Source of the DNA: Pseudomonas sp. IPO3778
GTDB lineage: Bacteria; Pseudomonadota; Gammaproteobacteria; Pseudomonadales; Pseudomonadaceae
Direction of reading: 5' to 3'
Length of the DNA: 64,000 bases
NCBI RefSeq assembly: GCF_013386825.1
Contig: NZ_JACARC010000037.1
Location: forward strand, 248,001-312,000
In this document: piece by piece, positions 55,772-63,521 of the stretch
Position numbering within the stretch: position 1 is the first letter of the stretch
How the letters are laid out: the number at the start of each line of letters is the position of its first letter
Notes under the pieces: generated by a model
What the model was told of the DNA's origin: nothing
The model's input: only the letters and a program-made list of their open reading frames with translations
The model's database searches: none
Made by a program: the position numbers and the translations under genes

Positions 55772-56680
55772 TTAGTCTCGGGGGATCAGTGCACCGGGCA
55801 CCTGAATCACCCGACTCGCCAGCCGATGCCCGGCCAAGCCGGCCTCTTGCGGCGAGCCACCCTTGAGCCGACTGGCAAGATAAGCCGCACTGAACGAATC
55901 CCCCGCCGCCGTGGTGTCGATCACTTTCTCCACCACCCGCGCCGGCACCTCGAATCGCTCATCTTCACAACGAATCAGACACGCATCCGCGCCCCGCTTG
56001 AGCACCACTTCGGCAATCGTCGGGTACGCGGCAAACACCTGTTCGCTGTCTTCATAACCAAACAATGCCCGCTCGTCATCTTCGGTCAGCAGGGCGATAT
56101 CCACCTCGGCCAGAACCTTGCGATACGCGGCACGCGCCGCGTCTATGCTCGCCCACAAACGCGGCCGGTAGTTGTTGTCGAACACCACCTTGCCGCCGCG
56201 CTTGCGGGTTTCGACCAGCGTGTTCAGCAACCGCTCACGACCCGCTTCGCCCAACACCGCCAGGGTGATGCCGCTGAAATACACCACGTCGTAACCCGGC
56301 AACGCCGCCAGGATCGGCTCGGCCGCCGGCGTGGTGAAGCACTCACGCACCGCCGCTTCGTTGCGCCAGTAAAGGAATTTGCGCTCGCCACTGGCATCGG
56401 TCTGGATGCAGTACAGCCCCGGCAGGCGCCCGGGCAGGCGCTGGACCATGCCCAGGCCCAGGCCTTCTTCAGCCCAGTGCTTGCACATGGCGTCGCTGAA
56501 GCTGTCATCGCCCAGGGCGGTGACGTAGTCGACGGTACTGTGTTCACCCAGCTCGCGGCGCAGGTAGACGGCGGTGTTCAGGGTGTCGCCGCCGAAGCTT
56601 TGTTGCAGGCTACCGTCGGCGCGGTGTTGCAGTTCGATCATGCATTCGCCGATCAGGGCGATGCGCGGTTTTGTGTTCAT
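55772..56680 (-). CDS. kdgK: PfkB-family sugar kinase, probable 2-dehydro-3-deoxygluconokinase
   Basis: A 302-residue ribokinase/PfkB-family kinase. The N-terminal IALIGECMIELQ and FGGDTLNTAVYLRR, and the C-terminal DTTAAGDSFSAAYLA with the catalytic Asp, match KDG kinases, which make 2-keto-3-deoxy-6-phosphogluconate for the Entner-Doudoroff pathway. The frame extends upstream through a REPIN to 56803, but ATG 56680 is the family start. It follows the deaminase gene on the same strand; if that enzyme makes KDG from D-glucosaminate, this kinase is the next step. Confidence 0.82.
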   Translation of the reverse strand: MNTKPRIALIGECMIELQHRADGSLQQSFGGDTLNTAVYLRRELGEHSTVDYVTALGDDSFSDAMCKHWAEEGLGLGMVQRLPGRLPGLYCIQTDASGERKFLYWRNEAAVRECFTTPAAEPILAALPGYDVVYFSGITLAVLGEAGRERLLNTLVETRKRGGKVVFDNNYRPRLWASIDAARAAYRKVLAEVDIALLTEDDERALFGYEDSEQVFAAYPTIAEVVLKRGADACLIRCEDERFEVPARVVEKVIDTTAAGDSFSAAYLASRLKGGSPQEAGLAGHRLASRVIQVPGALIPRD

Positions 56681-56716
56681 GCCTGGGGTCTCTCGGTGTA
56701 CTTGAGGGCCTAATCC

Positions 56717-56816
56717 TGTAGGAGCGAGCTTGCTCGCGAAAAACCTGAGAGCGCCGTTGGGCATCAGGTTCCCCGCGTCATCGTTCACGACCATCGCGAG
56801 CAAGCTCGCTCCTACA
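56717..56816. repeat. REPIN, family A (fourth copy)
   Basis: Arms TGTAGGAGCGAGCTTGCTCG and CGAGCAAGCTCGCTCCTACA, both intact. Lies inside the presumed minus-strand operon, between the deaminase and kinase genes. Confidence 0.88.
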
Positions 56817-56817
56817 A

Positions 56818-58026
56818 TTAGAAGCAGGTATGCAGGCTTTCGATCACTTGCAGTTGCTCATCCACCAGGTTGCCCACTTGCCATTTGTCGAACGTCAGGC
56901 ACGGGTGGGACGTGCCGAAGGAGATGATGTCGCCAATGCGCAACTCAACCCCTGGCGCAACGACCATGAACGCATGCTGGTCCATCACCGCCGTGACCTT
57001 GCAGGCGGTCACGTCATCGCCCTGCGCCGGGAGCACGCCGGCTTTGTAGCGTTTGAGCGGCACCGGCAGGCCGGCGTCGTAGGCGACGTCGCGCTTGCCC
57101 AGGGCGATCACCGCAAAGCCCGGCTCCGGCAGCGATTGCACATGGGCCCAGACTTCCAGCGCCGGGCGCAGGCCTTCGTTGAGGTCGCTGCGACGGTCGA
57201 GCACGCAGCACTGCGCGTCTTTGTAGATGCCGTGGTCGTGGGCCACGTAGCTGCCCGGGCGCAATACGCTGAGGAAGCGGCCAGCGGCGTTCTGGGCTTC
57301 GAAGGATTCGGCGATCAGGTCGTACCAGGCCGAACCCGAGGCCGTGACGATCGGCTTGCCGAGGTCGAAAGCGCCGCTGTTTTGCAGGTCGACGGCCAGG
57401 CGCACCAGGGAGGCGGCGAATGCACGGATGCCGCTGATGGCATGTTCGCCGTGGATCACCCCTTCGTAGCCTTCAATGCCGGTCAGGGCCAGCGCTGGCT
57501 GGGCCTTGATCGCCTTGGCCAGGTCGAGCACCTGCTGTTCAGTGCGGCAACCGCAACGGCCACCGACCACGCCGTATTCGATCATCACGTTCAAGCGCAG
57601 GCCACGGGCGGCGAAGAACGCGCCCAGGTCCGCCACGTTGTCCGGGTGGTCGACCATGCAGTGGAAGTCGAATGCCGGGTCGGCCAGCAGGTCGGCGATC
57701 AGCGCCATGTTCGGCGCCCCCACCAGTTGGTTGGCCATCAAGACGCGGCGAACACCACCGGCATACGCGGCGCGGGTCTGCACGGCGTTGGCCAGGGTGA
57801 TGCCCCAGGCGCCCTGCTCGATCTGCCGCTGGAACAACGCCGGCATCATGCTGGTCTTGCCGTGGGGCGCCAACTGCGCGCCGCTGTTGCTGACGAATGC
57901 CTGCATCCAGCGGATGTTGTGTTCCAGGGCATCGCGGTGCAGCACCAGGGCCGGCAGGCTGACGTCACGGACCAGATGCGCACCGACTTCGGCGGCGCCT
58001 TTTTCAACGGCATTGAAGGCAGACAT
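56818..58026 (-). CDS. Fold-III PLP amino acid deaminase, candidate D-glucosaminate dehydratase
   Basis: A 402-residue enzyme of the alanine racemase-like fold III family that includes D-threonine aldolase and D-serine dehydratase. The PLP Lys is in LAPHGKTSMMPALF (about residue 57), an active-site segment is VTASGSAWYDL, and the C-terminal FGTSHPCLTFDKW has the His-x-Cys pair that binds zinc in D-serine dehydratases. The neighbouring KDG kinase, RidA and amino-acid ABC transporter point to D-glucosaminate, which loses ammonia to give 2-keto-3-deoxygluconate; D-serine or D-threonine remain possible. It follows the iclR gene by 9 bases. Confidence 0.75.
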   Translation of the reverse strand: MSAFNAVEKGAAEVGAHLVRDVSLPALVLHRDALEHNIRWMQAFVSNSGAQLAPHGKTSMMPALFQRQIEQGAWGITLANAVQTRAAYAGGVRRVLMANQLVGAPNMALIADLLADPAFDFHCMVDHPDNVADLGAFFAARGLRLNVMIEYGVVGGRCGCRTEQQVLDLAKAIKAQPALALTGIEGYEGVIHGEHAISGIRAFAASLVRLAVDLQNSGAFDLGKPIVTASGSAWYDLIAESFEAQNAAGRFLSVLRPGSYVAHDHGIYKDAQCCVLDRRSDLNEGLRPALEVWAHVQSLPEPGFAVIALGKRDVAYDAGLPVPLKRYKAGVLPAQGDDVTACKVTAVMDQHAFMVVAPGVELRIGDIISFGTSHPCLTFDKWQVGNLVDEQLQVIESLHTCF

Positions 58027-58035
58027 AAGGGTTTC

Positions 58036-58800
58036 CTATTCGTTGATGCGACGGGCCAGGTTGTTCGCGCTGTCGATCAGCACCCGGCGATAGTCGTTGT
58101 AGTTGTTGATGGCATCGGCCCGTGGGGCCACGATGCACAGGGTCGCAATGCTGATGCCTTGGGCGTCCCGAACCGGGGCGGCAAAGCAATGGGTAAAGGT
58201 GTCGGCGACGCTGTCGAAGGAGAAAAATCCGTCGAGGGTGGCCTGACGAATTTGCCCGAGGAAGGTGTCCAGGGGCAGACGCTGACCGTCCGGGAGGATG
58301 TAGTCGTCGTAGTCGATCAGGTCGATGATTTGCTGGTCGCTCAGGTGGCCCAACAGCAGGCGGCCGGAGGCGGTCCAGGGGATGGGAGCGTTCTCGCCGA
58401 TGTCGGAGGAAATGCGGAAATGCCGCTCGCCTTCACGCATCAGGGCCACGGTGTATTTACGGCCATTGAGCAGGCACATTTGTGCGGTTTCGTGGGTCTG
58501 GCTGACGATTTCCTGCAGGGCGTGGTCGGCTTCCCGGGTCAGGTCGAAATGGCGCAGATGGGCCTGGCCGAGGAAGTACAACTGACGGCCGAGGTAGACG
58601 TGCCCGTCCTTGCCCACGGTTTCGAGAATGCGCCGTTCCAGCAGCGAGGCCACCAGTTCGTAGACCGTGGACTTGGGGCTGCCAATGCCGCTGGCGATAT
58701 CATTCGGGCGCAGGGGTTGGCCGATTTCCTTGAGGAAATCGAGGATATCGAACGCCCGGTCGAGGCCTTTGGCGCGGCGTTTGATGGTGTCTTCGGTCAT
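58036..58800 (-). CDS. IclR-family transcriptional regulator
   Basis: A 254-residue IclR regulator: winged helix-turn-helix at residues ~8-70 (GLDRAFDILDFLKEIGQPLR, then SPKSTVYELVASLL) and an effector domain (MCLLNGRKYTVALMREGERH; WTASGRLLLGHLSD). The frame runs on upstream through a REPIN, but MTEDTIKRRAKG at 58800 is the true start. It is embedded in the transporter-deaminase-kinase cluster and probably controls it; an inverted repeat with TTCCG/CGGAA arms sits in front of the transporter genes. Confidence 0.87.
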   Translation of the reverse strand: MTEDTIKRRAKGLDRAFDILDFLKEIGQPLRPNDIASGIGSPKSTVYELVASLLERRILETVGKDGHVYLGRQLYFLGQAHLRHFDLTREADHALQEIVSQTHETAQMCLLNGRKYTVALMREGERHFRISSDIGENAPIPWTASGRLLLGHLSDQQIIDLIDYDDYILPDGQRLPLDTFLGQIRQATLDGFFSFDSVADTFTHCFAAPVRDAQGISIATLCIVAPRADAINNYNDYRRVLIDSANNLARRINE

Positions 58801-58844
58801 GGCAGTTTCGGGTCCCGTCAAATTTAAAGGCACGTAAAGAACTC

Positions 58845-58940
58845 TGTGGCGAGGGGGCTTGTCCCCCGTTGGAGTGCGCAGCGCTCCCGCTTTTTTGGGG
58901 CCGCTGCGCAGCCCAACGGGGGACAAGCCCCCTCGCCACA
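58845..58940. repeat. REPIN, family C (second copy)
   Basis: Arms TGTGGCGAGGGGGCTTGTCC and GGACAAGCCCCCTCGCCACA; inner pairing CCGTTGG / CCAACGG. A variant of the copy at 55667 with compensating changes in both arms. It separates the ridA and iclR genes. Confidence 0.87.
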
Positions 58941-58976
58941 AAGGCACCACCACAGGTCAAAGGTGTGGCGCAGCAT

Positions 58977-59366
58977 TTAGCCTTTTTTCTTGTAGGCCAC
59001 GCAATCAATCTCCACCTTGCAGTCGACCATCATGTTCGCCTGCACACAGGCCCGTGCCGGGGCGTGTTGCGGGTTGAAGTATTCGCCGAACACTTTGTTG
59101 AAACTCCAGAAATCCCGTGGGTCTTCCAGCCATACGCCTACGCGCACCACATCTTCCAGGGCATAGCCGGCCTCTTCGAGAATCGCCACCACGTTGCGCA
59201 TGGTCTGGTGCGTCTGTTCAACGATCCCGCCGGTGATGATTTCACCGTCCACCGCTGGCACCTGGCCCGACACGTACAACCAGCCATCGGCTTCCACCGC
59301 ACGGGCGAAAGGACGAGGCTGGCCACCGCCTGCGGTGGCACCGGTGCCGTAACGAGTAATGCTCAT
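58977..59366 (-). CDS. RidA family protein of the ABC transporter/deaminase cluster
   Basis: A 129-residue RidA-family protein (SITRYGTGATAGGGQPRPFA at the start; catalytic Arg in ARACVQANMMVDCKVEIDC). RidA proteins hydrolyse enamine/imine intermediates released by PLP-dependent dehydratases. Its place beside a PLP deaminase that should release such an intermediate fits well. Transcribed after the ABC transporter ATPase gene, 24 bases away. Confidence 0.88.
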   Translation of the reverse strand: MSITRYGTGATAGGGQPRPFARAVEADGWLYVSGQVPAVDGEIITGGIVEQTHQTMRNVVAILEEAGYALEDVVRVGVWLEDPRDFWSFNKVFGEYFNPQHAPARACVQANMMVDCKVEIDCVAYKKKG

Positions 59367-59390
59367 AATGGATCTCCTGAAACGAGTGAA

Positions 59391-60176
59391 TTAAAAACGA
59401 ATGTTCTTGAGAAATTCCGCCAGTCGCGGCGATTGCGGGCGCTCGAAGATGTCTTTCGGCGGCCCCTGTTCTTCAATGCGGCCCTGGTTCATAAAGACGA
59501 TCTTGTCCGAGACTTCATAGGCAAAGCGCATTTCGTGGGTAACCAGCAACATGGTCATGCCCTCTTCCGCCAGGCCCTTGATCACGCTGAGCACTTCGCC
59601 CACCAGTTCCGGGTCGAGGGCGGAGGTGACTTCGTCGAACAGCATCAGGCTCGGGTTCATCGCAATCGCCCGGGCAATCGCCACGCGCTGTTGCTGGCCG
59701 CCCGACAATTGGCCCGGGAAGTGGTTGCGTCGCTCCAGCAGGCCGACACGGTCCAGCCATTTTTCCGCCAGCGCCACCGCCTCGTCCTTGCCCATTTTCT
59801 TGACCTTGAGCAGGCCCAGGGTGACGTTCTGCAACGCAGTCAGGTGCGGGAACAGGTTGAATTGCTGGAACGCCATGCCCGTCATCGCACGGTGCTGGGA
59901 AATCACCCGTTCCGGATGGCGCACGCGCTTGCCGCCCACGTCGCTGTAGCCGATGGACTCACCGTCGAGGGTGATCTGGCCGCCCTGGAATTCTTCCAGC
60001 AGGTTGACGCAGCGCAGCAGCGTGGTCTTGCCCGAACCGCTGGAGCCGATCAACGTCACGACGTTGCCGCGCTGCATGGTCAGGTCCACACCCTTGAGCA
60101 CTTCCACCGGGCCGTACTGTTTACGCAGGCCGCGAATGTTCAGCAGTGGCTGGCTTTCTTTGGAGGATTGGTTCAT
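59391..60176 (-). CDS. Amino-acid-type ABC transporter ATPase
   Basis: A 261-residue GlnQ/HisP-type ATPase. Walker [14 protein letters not shown] (around residue 44), signature [14 protein letters not shown], Walker [15 protein letters not shown] and the switch His in [10 protein letters not shown] are present. ATGA overlap with the preceding permease gene. Energises import of the amino-acid-like substrate handled by the downstream enzymes, inferred to be D-glucosaminate. Confidence 0.92.
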   Translation of the reverse strand: MNQSSKESQPLLNIRGLRKQYGPVEVLKGVDLTMQRGNVVTLIGSSGSGKTTLLRCVNLLEEFQGGQITLDGESIGYSDVGGKRVRHPERVISQHRAMTGMAFQQFNLFPHLTALQNVTLGLLKVKKMGKDEAVALAEKWLDRVGLLERRNHFPGQLSGGQQQRVAIARAIAMNPSLMLFDEVTSALDPELVGEVLSVIKGLAEEGMTMLLVTHEMRFAYEVSDKIVFMNQGRIEEQGPPKDIFERPQSPRLAEFLKNIRF

Positions 60177-60835
60177 GGCAACGCCACCCGCTTTTCAATG
60201 TAACGCCCCAGTAATTCGATGGCGTAGTTGATGACAAAAAACATAAAGCCTGCGAACAGGTAGAACTCCAGGGTCATGAACGTCCGGGCGATGACCTGTT
60301 GGGTGCTGAGCAGTAATTCGGCCACGCCGATCACCGACAGCAAGGTGGACGCCTTGACGATTTCCGTGGAGGAATTGACCCAGGTCGGCAGGATCTGCCG
60401 CAGCGCCTGGGGCAACAGCACGTAGCCCAGGGACTGGTAAAACGTCAGGCCGATGGCCTTGCCCGCTTCCAGTTGCCCTTTGGGAATGGCTTGCAGCGCG
60501 CCGCGCACGATCTCGGACACGTGGGAGCCGCAGAACAGCGTCAGGCCCACGGCACCGGCCTGGAACGCGCTGATCTGCCAGCCAAGCGCCGGCAGCATGT
60601 AGAAGCACGCCAATACCAGCACAAACACCGGCGTACCGCGGATCAGGTCGACGTACAGGCGAAACGGTGCACGCATCCAGAATTTGCCGTAGGTCAGGAT
60701 CAACCCGGCAACGATGCCGATCAGGGTGCCGAAGATAATCGCCAGGGCCGAGCAGTAAACGCTGGTCTGGAACCCCGCCCAGAGGGTTTCCCGGGCGATC
60801 CACAACTCATGCAGCCAGCTGGGGGATTCGTACAT
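60173..60835 (-). CDS. Amino-acid-type ABC transporter permease
   Basis: A 220-residue HisM/GlnP-type permease with about five helices. The EAA-like loop is [22 protein letters not shown] and the opening is [20 protein letters not shown] after a periplasmic start. It lies 9 bases after the other permease gene and overlaps the ATPase gene by 4 bases. Confidence 0.91.
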   Translation of the reverse strand: MYESPSWLHELWIARETLWAGFQTSVYCSALAIIFGTLIGIVAGLILTYGKFWMRAPFRLYVDLIRGTPVFVLVLACFYMLPALGWQISAFQAGAVGLTLFCGSHVSEIVRGALQAIPKGQLEAGKAIGLTFYQSLGYVLLPQALRQILPTWVNSSTEIVKASTLLSVIGVAELLLSTQQVIARTFMTLEFYLFAGFMFFVINYAIELLGRYIEKRVALP

Positions 60836-60844
60836 GGGGGCTCC

Positions 60845-61507
60845 TTAGCGACGAATCGCCAAACGCTGTTCCAGGTAACGGAGCAGCATGGCAATGAGGT
60901 AACAGGCAGCCACGTAGAGCGCGGTCGTGACCATCCAGGTTTCAATCACCCGGTAGCTTTCGACGTTGATCTTGCGGGCGTAATAGGTCAGCTCCGGCAC
61001 CGCGATCGCGGCCGCCAGGGAGGTGTCCTTGAACAGCGAGATGAAGTTGTTCGACAGCGCCGGCAGCACGTTGCGCAGCATCACCGGCACGGTGATGTAC
61101 GCGCGGATGCGCCATTCGCCCAGGCCGATGGCCAGGCCCGCTTCACGCAACCCCTTGGGAATGTTCAAGAGGCCTGCGCGGAAGACTTCGGTGAGGTAGG
61201 CACCGGCGTACAGCGACAGCGTGATGATGAACGAGGGGATCTTGTCCAGCCGGATACCGAGGCTGGGCAAGGCGAAGTAGATCAACAGGATCAGCACCAG
61301 GATCGGGGTGTTGCGGATCACCGTCACATACACCGAGGCCACGATGCGCAGCGCACGGTGTTTGGACAGCATGGCAAACGCCATCAGCAGGCCGATCACA
61401 CAGCCGATGGCGATAGACAGCAGTGCCAGTTCAAGGCCCAGGCCGAGCCCCGCCAGCAAGCTGGGGAAGTCGCGCCATACAGCATCAAAGTTCAACTGAT
61501 AGTTCAT
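60845..61507 (-). CDS. Amino-acid-type ABC transporter permease
   Basis: A 220-residue permease of the same family (FPSLLAGLGLGLELALLSIA; EAA-like loop REAGLAIGLGEWRIRAYITV). Partner of the next permease; together they form the heterodimeric channel. The gene starts 52 bases after the binding-protein gene. Confidence 0.91.
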   Translation of the reverse strand: MNYQLNFDAVWRDFPSLLAGLGLGLELALLSIAIGCVIGLLMAFAMLSKHRALRIVASVYVTVIRNTPILVLILLIYFALPSLGIRLDKIPSFIITLSLYAGAYLTEVFRAGLLNIPKGLREAGLAIGLGEWRIRAYITVPVMLRNVLPALSNNFISLFKDTSLAAAIAVPELTYYARKINVESYRVIETWMVTTALYVAACYLIAMLLRYLEQRLAIRR

Positions 61508-61559
61508 GGTCGGCAGTACCTGATTGGGGCGCCGTCAGCGACGCCCCAGTGTTTACGAA

Positions 61560-62408
61560 TTACTTGAACTCAACCGGGAACCCGATCGCCGGCTCTGGCA
61601 GATCAACGCCGAACCATTGCTTGAACGAGGCCTTGTACATCGGGAACTCCACACCGGTCATGGCTTCATGCAGCGCGGTGTTGACGAAGTTCAGCCAGTC
61701 CTGGTCGCCACGCTTGACGGCGCACGCGTAGGTCTGCGGGCTCCAGGCGTAGCTCGGGCTGCGGTAGCGGCCCGGGTTTTGCACCATCAGGTACTTGACC
61801 GAAGACTGGTCGGTGGCGGCGGTGTCGGCACGGCCGGAGTTCACGGCCTGGTACATCAGGTCGACGCTGTCGTACTGGTCGACCTTGGCTTTAGGCAATG
61901 CCTGGTGCACCAGTTCTTCGGCGTAGACGTTTTGCAGCACGGCCACGGTGACGCTGTCGCCAGCGGCTTGCAGGTCTTCGATTTCCTTGTACTTGCTGTT
62001 GGCCGGCAGCAGCAGGCCCACGCCTTCGCGGTAGTACGGCAGGGTGAAGGCCACTTGCTGCGCACGGCTGGCGGTAACGGTGATGAACTGGCAGCTCATG
62101 TCGACCTTGTCGGTCAGCAGGTTGGGAATCCGTGCATCGGAGGACTGCACCACGTATTCGACTTTGCTGGGGTCGTTGAACAAGCCCTTGGCCACGATAT
62201 GGCCGATGTCGATATCAAACCCCTGCAACTTGCCATCCGCTCCCTGGAAGTGCCACGGCGCATTGGTACTGCCTGTACCCACGATCAGGTGCCCACGTTT
62301 GAGCACCGTATCGAGCTTGCTGTCCGCCGCTTGCACTACGCTTGCGAGGGAAGCCGATGCGGCGAAGAGAAAAACACACGCTTTAAACACGGAAGGTCGG
62401 TGATGCAT
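61560..62408 (-). CDS. Amino-acid-type ABC transporter binding protein
   Basis: A 282-residue family-3 solute-binding protein with a signal peptide ending SVVQAADS (about residue 27). Mature-part signatures are GHLIVGTGSTNAPWHFQGAD, GKLQGFDIDIGHIVAKGLF and DMSCQFITVTASRAQQVAFT. GGAG precedes ATG 62408; the open frame further upstream is not coding. First gene of the cluster, behind a likely IclR operator. Substrate probably D-glucosaminate or a related amino acid. Confidence 0.9.
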   Translation of the reverse strand: MHHRPSVFKACVFLFAASASLASVVQAADSKLDTVLKRGHLIVGTGSTNAPWHFQGADGKLQGFDIDIGHIVAKGLFNDPSKVEYVVQSSDARIPNLLTDKVDMSCQFITVTASRAQQVAFTLPYYREGVGLLLPANSKYKEIEDLQAAGDSVTVAVLQNVYAEELVHQALPKAKVDQYDSVDLMYQAVNSGRADTAATDQSSVKYLMVQNPGRYRSPSYAWSPQTYACAVKRGDQDWLNFVNTALHEAMTGVEFPMYKASFKQWFGVDLPEPAIGFPVEFK

Positions 62409-62742
62409 GACAAGCACTCCAGGAGTTGTGTATTCCGCTATACCGGAACTTAGTATGTAACAACGGAATAGACAGCAGAAAGTGTGCCATACGCGGTAAC
62501 AGAAAAATATTGCGGGATTAATTTCTTTTAAAATCAATTAGATAAATTTGTATCGGCAATGAGGCGTTAGGCCAGCCGTTGCAATCAGATTGCTACCGTT
62601 GGCCACACACCGGGGTGACAGGCCACATTTGGGTGCGGGGGTGAGTCGTTACCGTGCACAAAAGCGGTGCGGTGACCGAATGGAAAAATCCCGTGGCTGG
62701 GCTAGCCTTGACAGATGATCGGCCCCCAAGGAATGCGCTCAG
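62409..62742. other. Divergent promoter region before the ABC transporter cluster
   Basis: A 334-base gap, AT-rich in its left half. It holds the TTCCG/CGGAA repeats at 62431-62470 toward the binding-protein gene and AAGGA at 62728-62732 as ribosome-binding site of the small secreted protein. No gene recognised. Confidence 0.5.
62431..62470 (-). promoter_or_regulatory. Putative IclR operator
   Basis: TATTCCG (62431-62437) and CGGAATA (62464-62470) are exact inverted arms, and a third CGGAA (62444-62448) makes TTCCG-N6-CGGAA inside. The site begins 23 bases upstream of the binding-protein ATG. IclR-family proteins often bind such short palindromes; the iclR gene lies in this cluster. Confidence 0.5.
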
Positions 62743-62979
62743 ATGAAGATCAGTCTTGTGCTTATGGTGTTGTCGCTGGTGTTTGCCAGCCAGGTGTTTG
62801 CCAAGGATGACCGGCGCGAATGCAAGGCCGAACTGGTCAAGCTGAAGGCGGCCTTCAGTACGAGCTACACCACGCAGAATCATCATGGATATCGTCGGGC
62901 GAAGGACGCCAAGGACCAGGGGGATTACAAGCAGTGTGTGGGGTTGGCGAAGAAGGCTCGGGAGCGGGCGGAGCGTTGA
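62743..62979 (+). CDS. Small secreted protein of unknown function
   Basis: A 78-residue protein with a signal peptide (MKISLVLMVLSLVFASQVFA) and a short, basic, helical mature part with two cysteines (RRECKAELV and YKQCVGLAK) that may form a disulfide in the periplasm. AAGGA lies upstream. I do not recognise a family. It is followed by a single REP unit. Confidence 0.65.
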   Translation: MKISLVLMVLSLVFASQVFAKDDRRECKAELVKLKAAFSTSYTTQNHHGYRRAKDAKDQGDYKQCVGLAKKARERAER

Positions 62980-63003
62980 AGTGCCTGGGACTGCTGCGCA
63001 GTC

Positions 63004-63029
63004 CAGCGGGAGCAAGCTCCCTCGCCACA
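63004..63029. repeat. Single REP unit, family C
   Basis: One arm only: CAGCGGGAGCAAGCTCCCTC followed by GCCACA, matching the right arm of the family-C REPIN at 55667. The partner arm is absent. Confidence 0.75.
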
Positions 63030-63125
63030 AAAATCACTTTGCAGGGGACCTGTTAGTTTTGACAGTAGACCGTTTTGATCGTCTGGCTTAGCGTGGGCCA
63101 AGGCCTTTTGCTCAGGGAGATGGTC

Positions 63126-63521
63126 ATGGGAATGGCTACGGCGGTGATTAAAAATGTCGAGGAGTACCAGCGTGTGCTGGCGGCGCACAAAACGGTATTC
63201 ATGCTTTTTGTTTCGCAGCATTGCCCCGCCTGTGGGGCTGCGGGGCCGCTGTTTGAGCGAGTTGCAGGTAAATATGTAACGTCGGTGAAGAGCCTGGTGC
63301 TCGACACGGCCCAAACCCCCAGGCACCCGGAGGTGACTGGCACGCCTACCCTGCTGATTTTCCAAAACGGCCAGATGGTCGAGAAGCTGAAAGGGTTTGG
63401 TCCCTGGGACGAGCAGGAGCACGCCATCCTGGAGACGTTCAGCCGCTACGCCAAACTCAGTCCTCCAACATCAACCGCGCCGTACCGGAAACACGAATCG
63501 AGGCACCCTTCTCATCGGTGA
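63126..63521 (+). CDS. Thioredoxin-like protein
   Basis: A ~131-residue thioredoxin-fold protein without signal peptide. The redox motif is CPAC in FVSQHCPACGAAGPLFER; the cis-Pro segment is VTGTPTLLIFQNGQMVE. The motif differs from the CGPC of thioredoxin 1. GGGAG suits ATG 63126 (ATG 63120 and 63132 are also in frame). Its 3' end overlaps the convergent PhzF gene by 65 bases, and the residues there (after ETFSRYAKL) look non-conserved. Confidence 0.8.
   Translation: MGMATAVIKNVEEYQRVLAAHKTVFMLFVSQHCPACGAAGPLFERVAGKYVTSVKSLVLDTAQTPRHPEVTGTPTLLIFQNGQMVEKLKGFGPWDEQEHAILETFSRYAKLSPPTSTAPYRKHESRHPSHR

Noticed and set aside
56830-58827. 665-codon plus-strand frame opposite the deaminase and IclR genes
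   Set aside because: Shadow of two well-recognised minus-strand genes.
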